A program made the position numbers and the translations under genes. The notes beneath the pieces were generated by a model. It saw nothing but the letters and a program-made list of their open reading frames with translations, had not been told where the DNA came from and searched no databases. A DNA stretch of 64,000 nt, taken from assembly GCA_917880885.1 (NCBI GenBank), contig OU862908.1:14309501-14373500 (forward strand), read 5' to 3'. The stretch comes from Limnephilus marmoratus (taxonomy: Eukaryota > Arthropoda > Insecta > Trichoptera > Limnephilidae). The first letter of the stretch is position 1. The number at the start of each line of letters is the position of its first letter. This document shows, in pieces, positions 55,827 through 64,000 of the stretch.

Positions 55827-56976
55827 CAGCCTTACTAAAAAACCCAGTGAAAATTTTATTCAATTGACAAACGGCCGCGGATGTGAAAACATTACTAATT
55901 AAAAAAATTGTTCATGGAAAAAATACACTTGGTTTACACAGTCGGAGAGGGTAGTTTATCTCTGTTTTAGTAATGATGTTTTAACGAAATTTGGATTTTT
56001 TCCTAAGTATTTTGAATGTTGTATATATTTCTTATTTTTGAAGGTGTCGTAAAAAAAAACCATTTATGAAAACTAGATAAAATTACCTTTTAGATTTGTG
56101 TAATTGAAATACGCCTTAGTTTTAAAAAACTGCCATATATTAAGATTCAAGCGCGAAAAAAAATGGAATTTTTATTTTACCAAAACATATTTGATGAAAG
56201 TGTACAGAAATTTATAAAAAAACAAAATTTAAAAAAACAGACCTTTTATATAATGAATTTGGAACGAAACAGTCACCTCACCTTTTCCTCGTGCATGCAA
56301 TAAAAAAGTAATAAAAAATTTCAAAGTTTTTTTATTGCCAAAAAACTAACCTAAAAAATGTTACTGACTTTCATAACACATTTCTTGCATCTCTAAAGAC
56401 GTTAATTTCTTTGATTAGTTTAGGAACACATGTATTAGATATTAATATTTAAAAAAAACACCACTTTTATGAAATTCTCATAAAATAAAAACGTTTAAAT
56501 GTAAATTTGAATTATCACGTTTTATATAAAATCCTTTTTGACATTTCAATTTTCAAAGTATGATTATTTTTATTATAACTCGACTAAAATTATTAAAAAC
56601 CACAAAAACTCGGTAAATATATCAATTATACGAATATAATGGTGAATTAGTCATATTATTAGAAATTACGATCACATTTGAGTAAGTAATAATAATACAC
56701 ACACATCCGAGGAGTGATTTTATTTTCGCGCTTTCAGCCCGTACGACGAATGCGCAGGCGCCCGCGCGCCACCTGGCGGTTATGAAGGAAAACACACAAT
56801 TTAGTACTTACAGTACTTACACTATGAAAAATTACATTGTTGCCCGACCTATAAAATATATTTTAAGAACAAACGTTATTAGTAATGTTGTCGTGTTTTA
56901 GTGTATTTTTGTTTTATTCATGTTGCTGCAGCAACGTGGGTTATCGGGCGTGCTGTGGTTTTTTTTAGTAAGGCTG
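55827..56976. mobile_element. TIR element, copy 1 (1.15 kb)
   Basis: The ends are CAGCCTTACTAAAAAA and its inverse TTTTTTAGTAAGGCTG. The internal sequence matches 59974-61139 along its whole length (for example CGGATGTGAAAACATTACTA, GGGTAGTTTATCTCTGTTTT). There is no coding frame. I find no clear target duplication, so the superfamily is unknown. Confidence 0.75.
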
Positions 56977-59182
56977 ATTGTGTTTACGCATTTCACATGT
57001 ATATATTTATGTTTATGCACTTCGATATACAAATTACAAATAACTACTACTAATTAAAATTCTGGAAGCGAGAATTCAACATTGATGAAGATGACGAAAT
57101 CTAGTTCCAAAAACGTCCGCTCGCGAGCGCTGATGTGTGAGCGCCAGAGTCGTAAACGGAATTTGGATTTGCTGGTTATACACTCTTATGCTTATTTAGG
57201 AAACGTACAGTTTTAAAAATACATTCATTTTATATTTAATAGTGAATACAATATAAACCAGTGAATTAAAAAAAGAAATGGTTACAGATTAGGAGCAAGT
57301 GGATAGATATTGATAGTTATAATATTAGTAAAAAGTGAATAAAAAGAGAAAGTTAACAATAAAGAAATAATAGTTTTAGTTTAAATACATTGTAAAGTTA
57401 TTTTAATTTTAAACGTTTGAGGGGTACAGTGGAATATATCTATATTTCTTAGGGCCCGGGCGTTGTGAGATTTGCAGATATGTCACTATTTTAAGTGGTA
57501 TTTATTTTGCTGGAGTCGTGCACTATTTATGGAATTAACCGCCGAAAACAAACTGCCCTGACATTGAAACTTTTAAAATCCCTTATCAGACCATTTTAGA
57601 ATGATTATTTTTAATAACATCGTCATTCTTCATCACTCAATGAATATAACAGTCCATATTTATAACATTAGACAATTTACGTATATTTCGGTGGGAAGTT
57701 ATTTAAGATAAAGCCATGCGAATTAATGCAAAATCATACAAAACATGTTTTTTTGGTTTGAAAATTTGATCGTTTATAAATATTATAGATGCTTCAATTA
57801 AATACTGTGAGTAGAACATATCGCGTAAGTCTTAGAAATAATCAAGTATTTTTTAAGTCTGAAAAAAATAAAGTATCAGGCCTATAAAAAATACTTTCAA
57901 GTGCCAAAATATCCTACTAATGAATCTGTTTTCGGATAAAACTTTATTATGTAATGCGACTTCTATAAAGCGTTATCTAAAATTGCCTCTCCTCCATTTA
58001 ACGTCTCATCTCTTCTAAGTCTGAACTCGACTCCAATCTTCCATATAATTCTGAAATTTGCACAATTAAATAAAATTAATAAATGAATTCACCTTTCCTT
58101 TCTCTGTAATTTTAAATGATGGCCTAGAACTCCCTTGAAGGGTGAAAGCCAGAAATAATTGAAAAAAAAATGTGGCAAATTAAGTTCTTTAGAAAATAAT
58201 CGGAAAAAATATTAACTTTTCTGTCCGAATTTCAAAAAATAAAAAAAAAACAACGCAATTTCGCGCTATTTTTTTTTGGCATGAATCAAAATGGGCGGCG
58301 CTCAACAAATTTGGATTTGAGAATTACACCGTCCGCATAAAGACTGTGTGCATTTTGCATCAGTTACTCCCCGCTACGGTGGCGAATGGACATCCCTAGA
58401 CTCCACGTCACTTGGTTCCGTGAAATCAATTTTAGATTTGTTTATTATTTATAATAAACAATGTGTAAGAAAGGAGTTAATGTTTTTACAGGCCTTTACG
58501 AAATCAACCTGTAAAAAACAATTCTCAAATCTTTCCAGAAAAGTCTTCTCAAATCTTTTCGTGTATTTTTAAATCCCTTCCAAAAAGAGGCGGGGCCCTT
58601 CGGATTTCGAAGTTTTCAAGGACCGGTGGATCACCTTAAATATTATTTACGTAAATGTCAGATCAAGCAATAAAAATAATAAAATCGTAAAACAAGAAAA
58701 GCCTCGGAGTTTCAGAAGCAATATATTTTGGCACCTGAAACGAAACATGGGTTTAATTTAATCAGCAACTCTAAGCACAAGCCATATTTCAAACCAAATT
58801 CGGACAAAAATTTTCAAACCTTCAAAATTCTCTTTGTTGGACACAAGATCAGCATTCTAAACTGGTCTTGTTATATCGCTCAAACCATCCGACATTCCCT
58901 ACCTCGCATCCTCCATAAACTCGGAGTGCCACAAAATGTACTCGACAGGCTGGTTGGTATCAATTCTCGACCAGTATCTTGTCAGTCAGTAGAGCTTTCC
59001 TTGATGACGTTGTAGGAATGTACAGTCGAACGTATACACTTGTGAGCCGAACCGCTGAGCTAAAACTTTGAACCGTTCGATGAAATTATTTTTTTGAACC
59101 ACGAACCACGACCCATTGGAAAAAACAAATGGCGCGATCCGCCGTTTGCGGTTGGTTTGATCCTTTAATAATATTTACTCGA
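56977..59182. other. upstream region of the lectin gene
   Basis: AT-rich, no supported gene. It contains the lectin promoter by position, but I see no convincing TATA box or other element. Confidence 0.4.
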
Positions 59183-59528
59183 ATGTCGCTAGTTGTGGCA
59201 GTGGTCTGCGCCTGCTTTGCATTGGTGGAAGCATGTCCGTCCAAGAAGCCCCCACCGCGGCCCCCACCGCCGCCGCCACCGCGGCCCTCACCGCCGCCCC
59301 GACCGCGGCCCCCACCGCCGCCCCCACCGCGGCCCCCACCGCCGCCCCCACCGCGGCCCCCACCGCCGCCCCCACCGCGGCCAAGAACCACAACAACAAC
59401 AACAACCACAACAACAACAACAACCACAACAACAACAACAACCACTCCGCACACACCACCCGCTTGTGAACAGTTTAGAACCAAGTCCTCCTGCAAGAGC
59501 CATTGTCGCTGGGAAACATCCATAGGAA
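59183..59528 (+). CDS. secreted C-type lectin, exon 1 (signal peptide and linker)
   Basis: ATG at 59183 (MSLVVAVVCACFALVEA, then C) gives a compact signal peptide with cleavage likely after residue 17. An upstream in-frame ATG at 59129 would bury it behind 18 residues and is less likely. Residues 23-68 are proline/arginine-rich (runs of PPPPPPPR) and 69-88 are an unbroken threonine run, probably a rigid, O-glycosylated mucin-like stalk. Residues 89-115 have four cysteines (ACEQFRTKSSCKSHC and others). The donor is GGAA|GTAAGA; the exon ends one base into a codon. The mature protein is probably a haemolymph or extracellular recognition protein. Confidence 0.82.
59249..59446 (+). repeat. coding minisatellite of the lectin linker
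   Basis: GC-rich CCCCCACCGCCG/CCCCCACCGCGG units followed by ACAACA-type repeats. All frames are open here because of the periodicity; only the Pro/Thr frame is continuous with the signal peptide and the lectin exons. Confidence 0.9.
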
Positions 59529-59643
59529 GTAAGAACATTTGGCACCATTGTTGATAATTTAACTAACTGCACTCGGATTTTGAAGTACAATACGCGACAT
59601 GTATCTGTGACCGAGTGAGTGAGTTTTTTGTGTCCATTTTCAG

Positions 59644-59904
59644 CCGTTCCTGTATTGAGACATGATTATAAATATCTACACAACACTGCTACCTATTACA
59701 AAATTCATCCACCGATGAAATGGATGCGAGCTGTGCAAATCTGTGCCGCGGAGGGAGCCATCCTGGCTTACCCGTCCGATTTTCTTGAAGCAAGACTCAT
59801 GCACGCACTATTTGAAAATATTACGGTAAAAGAGCCAGTTTTCTGGCTTGGAATTTCCTCAGCATATTCTACTAAGGCTAATGGAACATTCCTAACCTTA
59901 GACG
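59644..59904 (+). CDS. C-type lectin, exon 2 (N-half of lectin domain)
   Basis: Acceptor tccattttcag; the phase fits exon 1 (A+CC = Thr). It encodes residues 116-203: the domain start (YYKIHPPMKWMRAVQICAAE), the helix with the first conserved cysteine, and the signature WLGISSAYSTKANGTFLTLDG. Donor GACG|GTAAGT. The domain arrangement resembles insect haemolymph LPS-binding/immulectin-type proteins, which bind microbial carbohydrates; that role is inferred from the family. Confidence 0.88.
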
Positions 59905-59973
59905 GTAAGTAAAAAGATATATCGCTCGGTTCAGATTTATAATATTTGACAGAAGCAAATCCTTAAACACACC

Positions 59974-61139
59974 CAGCCTTACTAAAAAACCCCGTGAAAA
60001 TTTTATTCAATTAACAAACAGCCGCGGATGTGAAAACATTACTAATTAAAAAATAGTTCATAGAAAGAAATACACATTGTTTACACAGCCTGAGAGGGTA
60101 GTTTATCTCTGTTTTATTAATGATGTCTGAACGAAATTTGGAATTTTTCCAAAGTGTTTTGAATGTTATATATATTTCTTATTTTTGATAGTGTCTTAAA
60201 AACAAATACCATTTATGAAAACTATATAAAAATACCTTTTAGATTTGTGTATTTGAAATACACTTAAGCTTTAAAAAACTGCCATATTTTAAGATTCAAA
60301 CGCTGAAAAAATGGAAAAAAAATTCTTACCAAAACATTTTTAACAAAAATGTAGAGAAATTAAAAAAAAATCAAAATTTCAAAAACACAGTCCTTTTATG
60401 TAATAAATTTGGAAGGAAAATGTCACCTCACTTTTCCTCGTGCATACAAAAAAAAATAATAAAAATTTCAATGTTTTTTTATTGCCAAAAAATTACATAA
60501 AAATAATACCGAGATTTAAAACAGATTTGTTGCATCTTTAAAGACGTGAATTTCTTTGATACGTTTACGAACACGTGTGTTAGATATAAATATTAGAAAA
60601 AAAATATCACTTAAATTCTCTTAAAATAAAGATCTTAAAATGTAAATTTTTTCTTTTAAGTAACGTATAAAACAATATTCTGACAGTTCAATTTTGAAAG
60701 TACGGCGTTTGTGCAATAACTTGATTAAACTGATGTAAACCACACAAATAACATGATAAATATATTAATTATGTGAATAGAAGAGTGAATTCGTTACTCC
60801 AATAGAAATTATTAAGTAAAATCACAATATTTAAGTACTAACAAAATTTTCTACATCCCGCCATAAACACACCGAGCAGTTTTTTCATCGCGGGTCGTTG
60901 AGGACTAATGCACAGACGCGCCAATAATGCCCCCTGCGGAGAAGAATTAAAACAACATTTTGGCCTAGTAAATTAAAACTATATACAAAGTTGTCAGATC
61001 TTCAATGCGTTTTAACAGCGTGACCACGTAAGAAAACTTATTAGTAATGTATCGTGTTTTAGTGCACACGGGGTTTATTTATGTTATTGCAATAACACAG
61101 ATTATCGGCCGTGAAAAGTTTTTTTTTTTAGTAAGGCTG
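59974..61139. mobile_element. TIR element, copy 2 (1.17 kb), in lectin intron 2
   Basis: It has the same ends and body as 55827-56976 and the same orientation. The two copies differ by many substitutions and small gaps, so they are old, separate insertions. Confidence 0.78.
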
Positions 61140-61327
61140 TTAATCTTTATCACCGTGTTATGCAATTTATGTTATATTTTGGGTGTAAGTAAGATACGTA
61201 ATATTAAAGTCAATTCATTAATTTTGGAGATGTATCAAACCAATGAAGAGATGGATTATCTTTTGAGTGATTCAATCGATAGGAATTATAACTAGATTAG
61301 GTCAGACTTTATAGTATTCGTTCGAAA

Positions 61328-62159
61328 TCTTATATATAAAAATCTCGTGTCACGGTGTTTGTGGTCGCACTCCTCCGAAACGGCTTGACCGATTTTTATG
61401 AAATTTTGTGTGTATATTTGGTAGGTATGAGAATAGGTTTTAAAGTAAATTTCATGCCGCTAGGTGATTAGGGTGACCCTATCCAGAAAAAAAATCATTT
61501 TTTTTGACAATTTTTTATTTTTGTATTTTTTTTATTTATTTGGCATTACAAAATACGTATAATCCCAAATTTAATCCTCTTATCCCCACCCTTCCATTTA
61601 TTAATCGCGATTTTAGTATTTTTGAATGAACAAATCAAACAGAACAAAATTATTTACGTTGTTGAATGACAGATGGCGTTGTTGAATGACAGATCGGACT
61701 TTCATCCACACATGCGCAAGACATTCCCGAGAAGCGTCGTGTCATTTTGATATTTCATTCGGCATCGTGTTTTTGCTTGGGCAAACCATCGAGCTTATTT
61801 GTGTTGGCTAAAGACGGACTGACAAAAAATATCGTTCACTCAATTGCTCTTCGAGATTAATATTGATTTTTTATTTCTTTTTTCTACTTAAGGATATATA
61901 TTTTTTTCACTTTATATTTAACTTTTAAGAAATCAAACAATGAATATATCCGTTGCTTTAATAAAATAAATTGAATTGAGAAAATGAATGGATGGTGTTT
62001 GTTTTTTTTATCGGCGGTCATCGTCTACAGCCCTCCATTCCTCTCTCTGTCATAGATCCCATACCCACAAACTTACAATATATTCGTTTTTTATTTAACA
62101 ACCAAAATATTCACCAGAAATAATTTATATGGCCGAACAAGGTTTGTTGGGTCAGCGAG
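61328..62159 (+). mobile_element. non-autonomous Helitron in lectin intron 2
   Basis: The 5' end TCTTATATATAAAAATCTCG, after A, starts a block typical of insect Helitrons (TCCGAAACGGCTTGACCGAT). The 3' end is AAGGTTTGTTGGGTCAGCGAG before T, with the usual CTAG changed to CGAG. 832 bp, no coding capacity. A different family from the Helitrons at 29438 and 37046. Confidence 0.78.
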
Positions 62160-62235
62160 TAGCTATGTAAAATGTTGAAACTCAGTTGCTGAAAACTATA
62201 TTAAGAATAATGCTTTGTGTTTAACTTGTTTGCAG

Positions 62236-62402
62236 GGAAACCAATTGATACTGTTTTTAAATCTTGGAAGAAAAGTTATCCAGTTGGAGACGATAATTCC
62301 AAGCGATGTGTTTTATATCGATCAGATACTTTGGATATGGAAAACATTCTCTGTAATGAGACGCATAGATTTATTTGCCAAAAACGCTTAAATGGTTTGT
62401 AA
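62236..62402 (+). CDS. C-type lectin, exon 3 (C-half of lectin domain)
   Basis: Acceptor aacttgtttgcag; phase fits exon 2 (G+GG = Gly). It completes the domain: FKSWKKSYPVGDDNSKRCVL, then LCNETHRFICQKRLNGL and TAA at 62400. The three remaining conserved cysteines are present. Neither an EPN nor a QPD motif appears at the calcium/sugar site, so canonical mannose- or galactose-type binding is doubtful. Full product 257 residues. A poly(A) signal follows at 62603. Confidence 0.88.
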
Positions 62403-62602
62403 AAAAAGTATATTTTTTAAGTTTGAGTATTTACAACGGAAAACATATTGATCGTCCATTTGATTAGTCAGACATCTTTGAAAAATCGGTGTTTTTTAGT
62501 TTGGTATGCAGTTATATGTAAAAGTGTACCATCTATCTGATACAATACTCGGATTACTCATAAGCACCACCAAATTAATATAATATAGAAAACTTGTAGC
62601 GA

Positions 62603-62608
62603 AATAAA
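62603..62608 (+). promoter_or_regulatory. candidate polyadenylation signal of the lectin gene
   Basis: AATAAA about 200 bp after the stop codon. Confidence 0.45.
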
Positions 62609-62721
62609 CTAATAAACAAATTGTTGATGTTGTCTGGGTCACTAGTAGGATATTTCAAAATGTCATACCAACGTTCCGAATCGTTATACCTCCGTTGTTA
62701 TTTTATAGCAAACTTAATATG

Positions 62722-63379
62722 TGTAGCGACCACTTTCTTCACCGCAGCTAAATTCACCGCAGCACCACTGGTTTAGTAAGGAACACACGTGAAACATCTA
62801 CCTACCGATATTGGTGTACTCGCACAGCGCCGTGCAACATTAAGTACTTACATCAGCCGGCTAATTATTCCGCAACCTACTAGAAAGGTCGCGATTCAAT
62901 AGGCGCCTGCAAACACATTGACCAGTACTTTCGAGAACCTTCTCAACTTGGCGCGGTGGTCGAATATCACTCGCCATTCTCGAAACTTGCCCAGCTGGCA
63001 ATAGTATAAAAGGCACCAGCCGGCCGCAGCGTCCTGGCCCTGGCCTTCATCATCCTGGCCTTCAGTTCAAGCCTCCATTTTGGTCGCAGCGACGCAACAA
63101 TCTCCGCAGTAAATTAAGTAAAAAAAACGATAATCAACCAATTCTTTCGGGTACCCCGCTTAGGGAATCTCTCCCCTGTCCCATTAAACCCCACTTTGCG
63201 TGAATCATCAGTGCAAAATAAGTGATTTATAATCAACTTTGTAAAAATTTTGACGTCTATTTGACGTTTTTTATTAAAATCTGTTCTGCGTTAAAAAGAT
63301 AAAAATCATAGTTCATAGTATAATCAATTACATAGATGTTACTACTTTGACAGTGTACGGGGACAACATCCCCGCTACA
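62722..63379 (+). mobile_element. possible solo LTR with internal promoter
   Basis: The segment starts TGTAGCG and ends CGCTACA, an inverted LTR-type boundary. It is GC-richer than its surroundings and contains TATAAAAG at 63005-63012. I see no primer-binding site after it, no purine tract before it and no target duplication, so a host promoter for a gene beyond the right edge remains possible. Confidence 0.4.
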
Positions 63380-64000
63380 AAAATCCTTTCCCGTCAAGTT
63401 CTTAGCTTAAAGTGTTAATTTATCAACTTTTGTAACATGTGTATGAAAAGTGTAATCTATACCGAAATTATATATAAACCTCATACACAGATTAAACACA
63501 AGTGTTCCGTATTAGTTTTAAGTGGCCCGTGCTATTACAGTAAAAAACGCCATAAATACAATAATTTTGAACAAGAACCTCATAGGGCCAAGGCCAATCC
63601 TTGCGACATATAAATTTCCTAAGTGTACACTTTTTACGTGTAAATGTGTAAAAGTTCCGGGATATATACACACCATTCGACGCGCCTTGAAAAACCCCAC
63701 CGATTAGTGAAAAGACAAGTTGATTCTGTGGTTTAAAAAAACTATAACAATATTTAGTTCCGAAGTAACGGCAGTGTTTTTAAAGTGTTTATGATAACTC
63801 ATAAAGAGTCATTTCATAATTATTAGATTTTCGTTATTGTTAACATGTAAATAATAACTTAATCATTTTCTTCTATGACCTTCTAAGAGAGGACCGACAT
63901 AACTACGTACAAATCATATACTTTTTCTATTCTTTTTAGTGTTCAGTATTAAATAGAACAAATAGTTCGTGACGGTTTCCTCGTCTTTTCTAGTTTACAT
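63380..64000. other. right-edge stretch without recognised genes
   Basis: AT-rich; short open frames on both strands overlap each other and lack coding features. Confidence 0.4.

Noticed and set aside
58728..59015. 95-codon open frame upstream of the lectin
   Set aside because: No domain, no splice logic and no conserved neighbour; probably chance.
59086..59590. Antisense and alternative-frame proteins over the lectin linker (poly-Val, poly-Gly, poly-Ala, His-rich)
   Set aside because: All frames are open because of the GC-rich triplet repeat; only the Pro/Thr frame links to the signal peptide and the spliced lectin domain.
62722..63379. Complete LTR retrotransposon at the right edge
   Set aside because: No primer-binding site, coding region or second LTR is visible; kept only as a possible solo LTR.

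Overview
This window is a repeat-dominated, AT-rich stretch of an animal nuclear genome, almost certainly an insect. The reasons are spliced genes with standard GT-AG introns, a retrotransposon primer-binding site that mirrors the 3' arm of an insect-type tRNA-Ser, a tRNA-derived SINE, and typical arthropod transposon families: Ty3/gypsy, Penelope-like, R1, I, RTE, CR1-like, RLE-type, hAT, mariner and Helitron. I cannot name the order or species from sequence alone.

Two host genes are supported. At the left edge (about 61-2255, +) lie the last exons of a gene whose protein I do not recognise; the exon phases fit perfectly. At the right (59183-62402, +) is a three-exon secreted C-type lectin with a signal peptide, a proline-rich and poly-threonine linker and a C-terminal lectin domain. 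Its second intron has received a 1.17-kb terminal-inverted-repeat element and a short Helitron.

Layout: 2.5-10.5 kb holds a hAT MITE with target duplication, a tRNA SINE, copies of an unnamed dispersed repeat (family A), a foldback built on a Penelope terminus, and two 3' ends of one non-LTR element. 10.5-13.3 kb is a truncated gypsy gag-pol with four 55-bp leader repeats. 13.3-22.5 kb is a graveyard of R1-type ORF1, a Penelope-like element, another ORF1, RTE and a jockey-like reverse transcriptase. 22.65-23.6 kb is a hAT remnant with target duplication. 25.9-33.7 kb is a gypsy element on the minus strand, inserted with a 5-bp duplication into a CR1-like reverse transcriptase. It is itself invaded by a SINE-bearing zinc-finger pseudogene, a Helitron packed with heat-shock-element-like repeats, and a 3' fragment of an RLE-type retroelement. 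34.5-37.0 kb holds a mariner remnant, a second RLE-type copy and a perfect 64-bp hairpin. 37.05-48.99 kb has both termini of a single 11.9-kb Helitron whose body is mostly a 10-kb higher-order satellite. 50.1-55.6 kb is a nearly full-length I-clade non-LTR element. The lectin follows, and then a solo-LTR-like sequence.

The most unusual signals are (1) an array of correctly phased heat-shock-element motifs inside a Helitron, (2) the large satellite enclosed by Helitron ends and bracketed by hammerhead-like motifs, and (3) several Penelope-terminus fragments that share a hammerhead-ribozyme-like core with covarying short helices and often sit as head-to-head inverted pairs.
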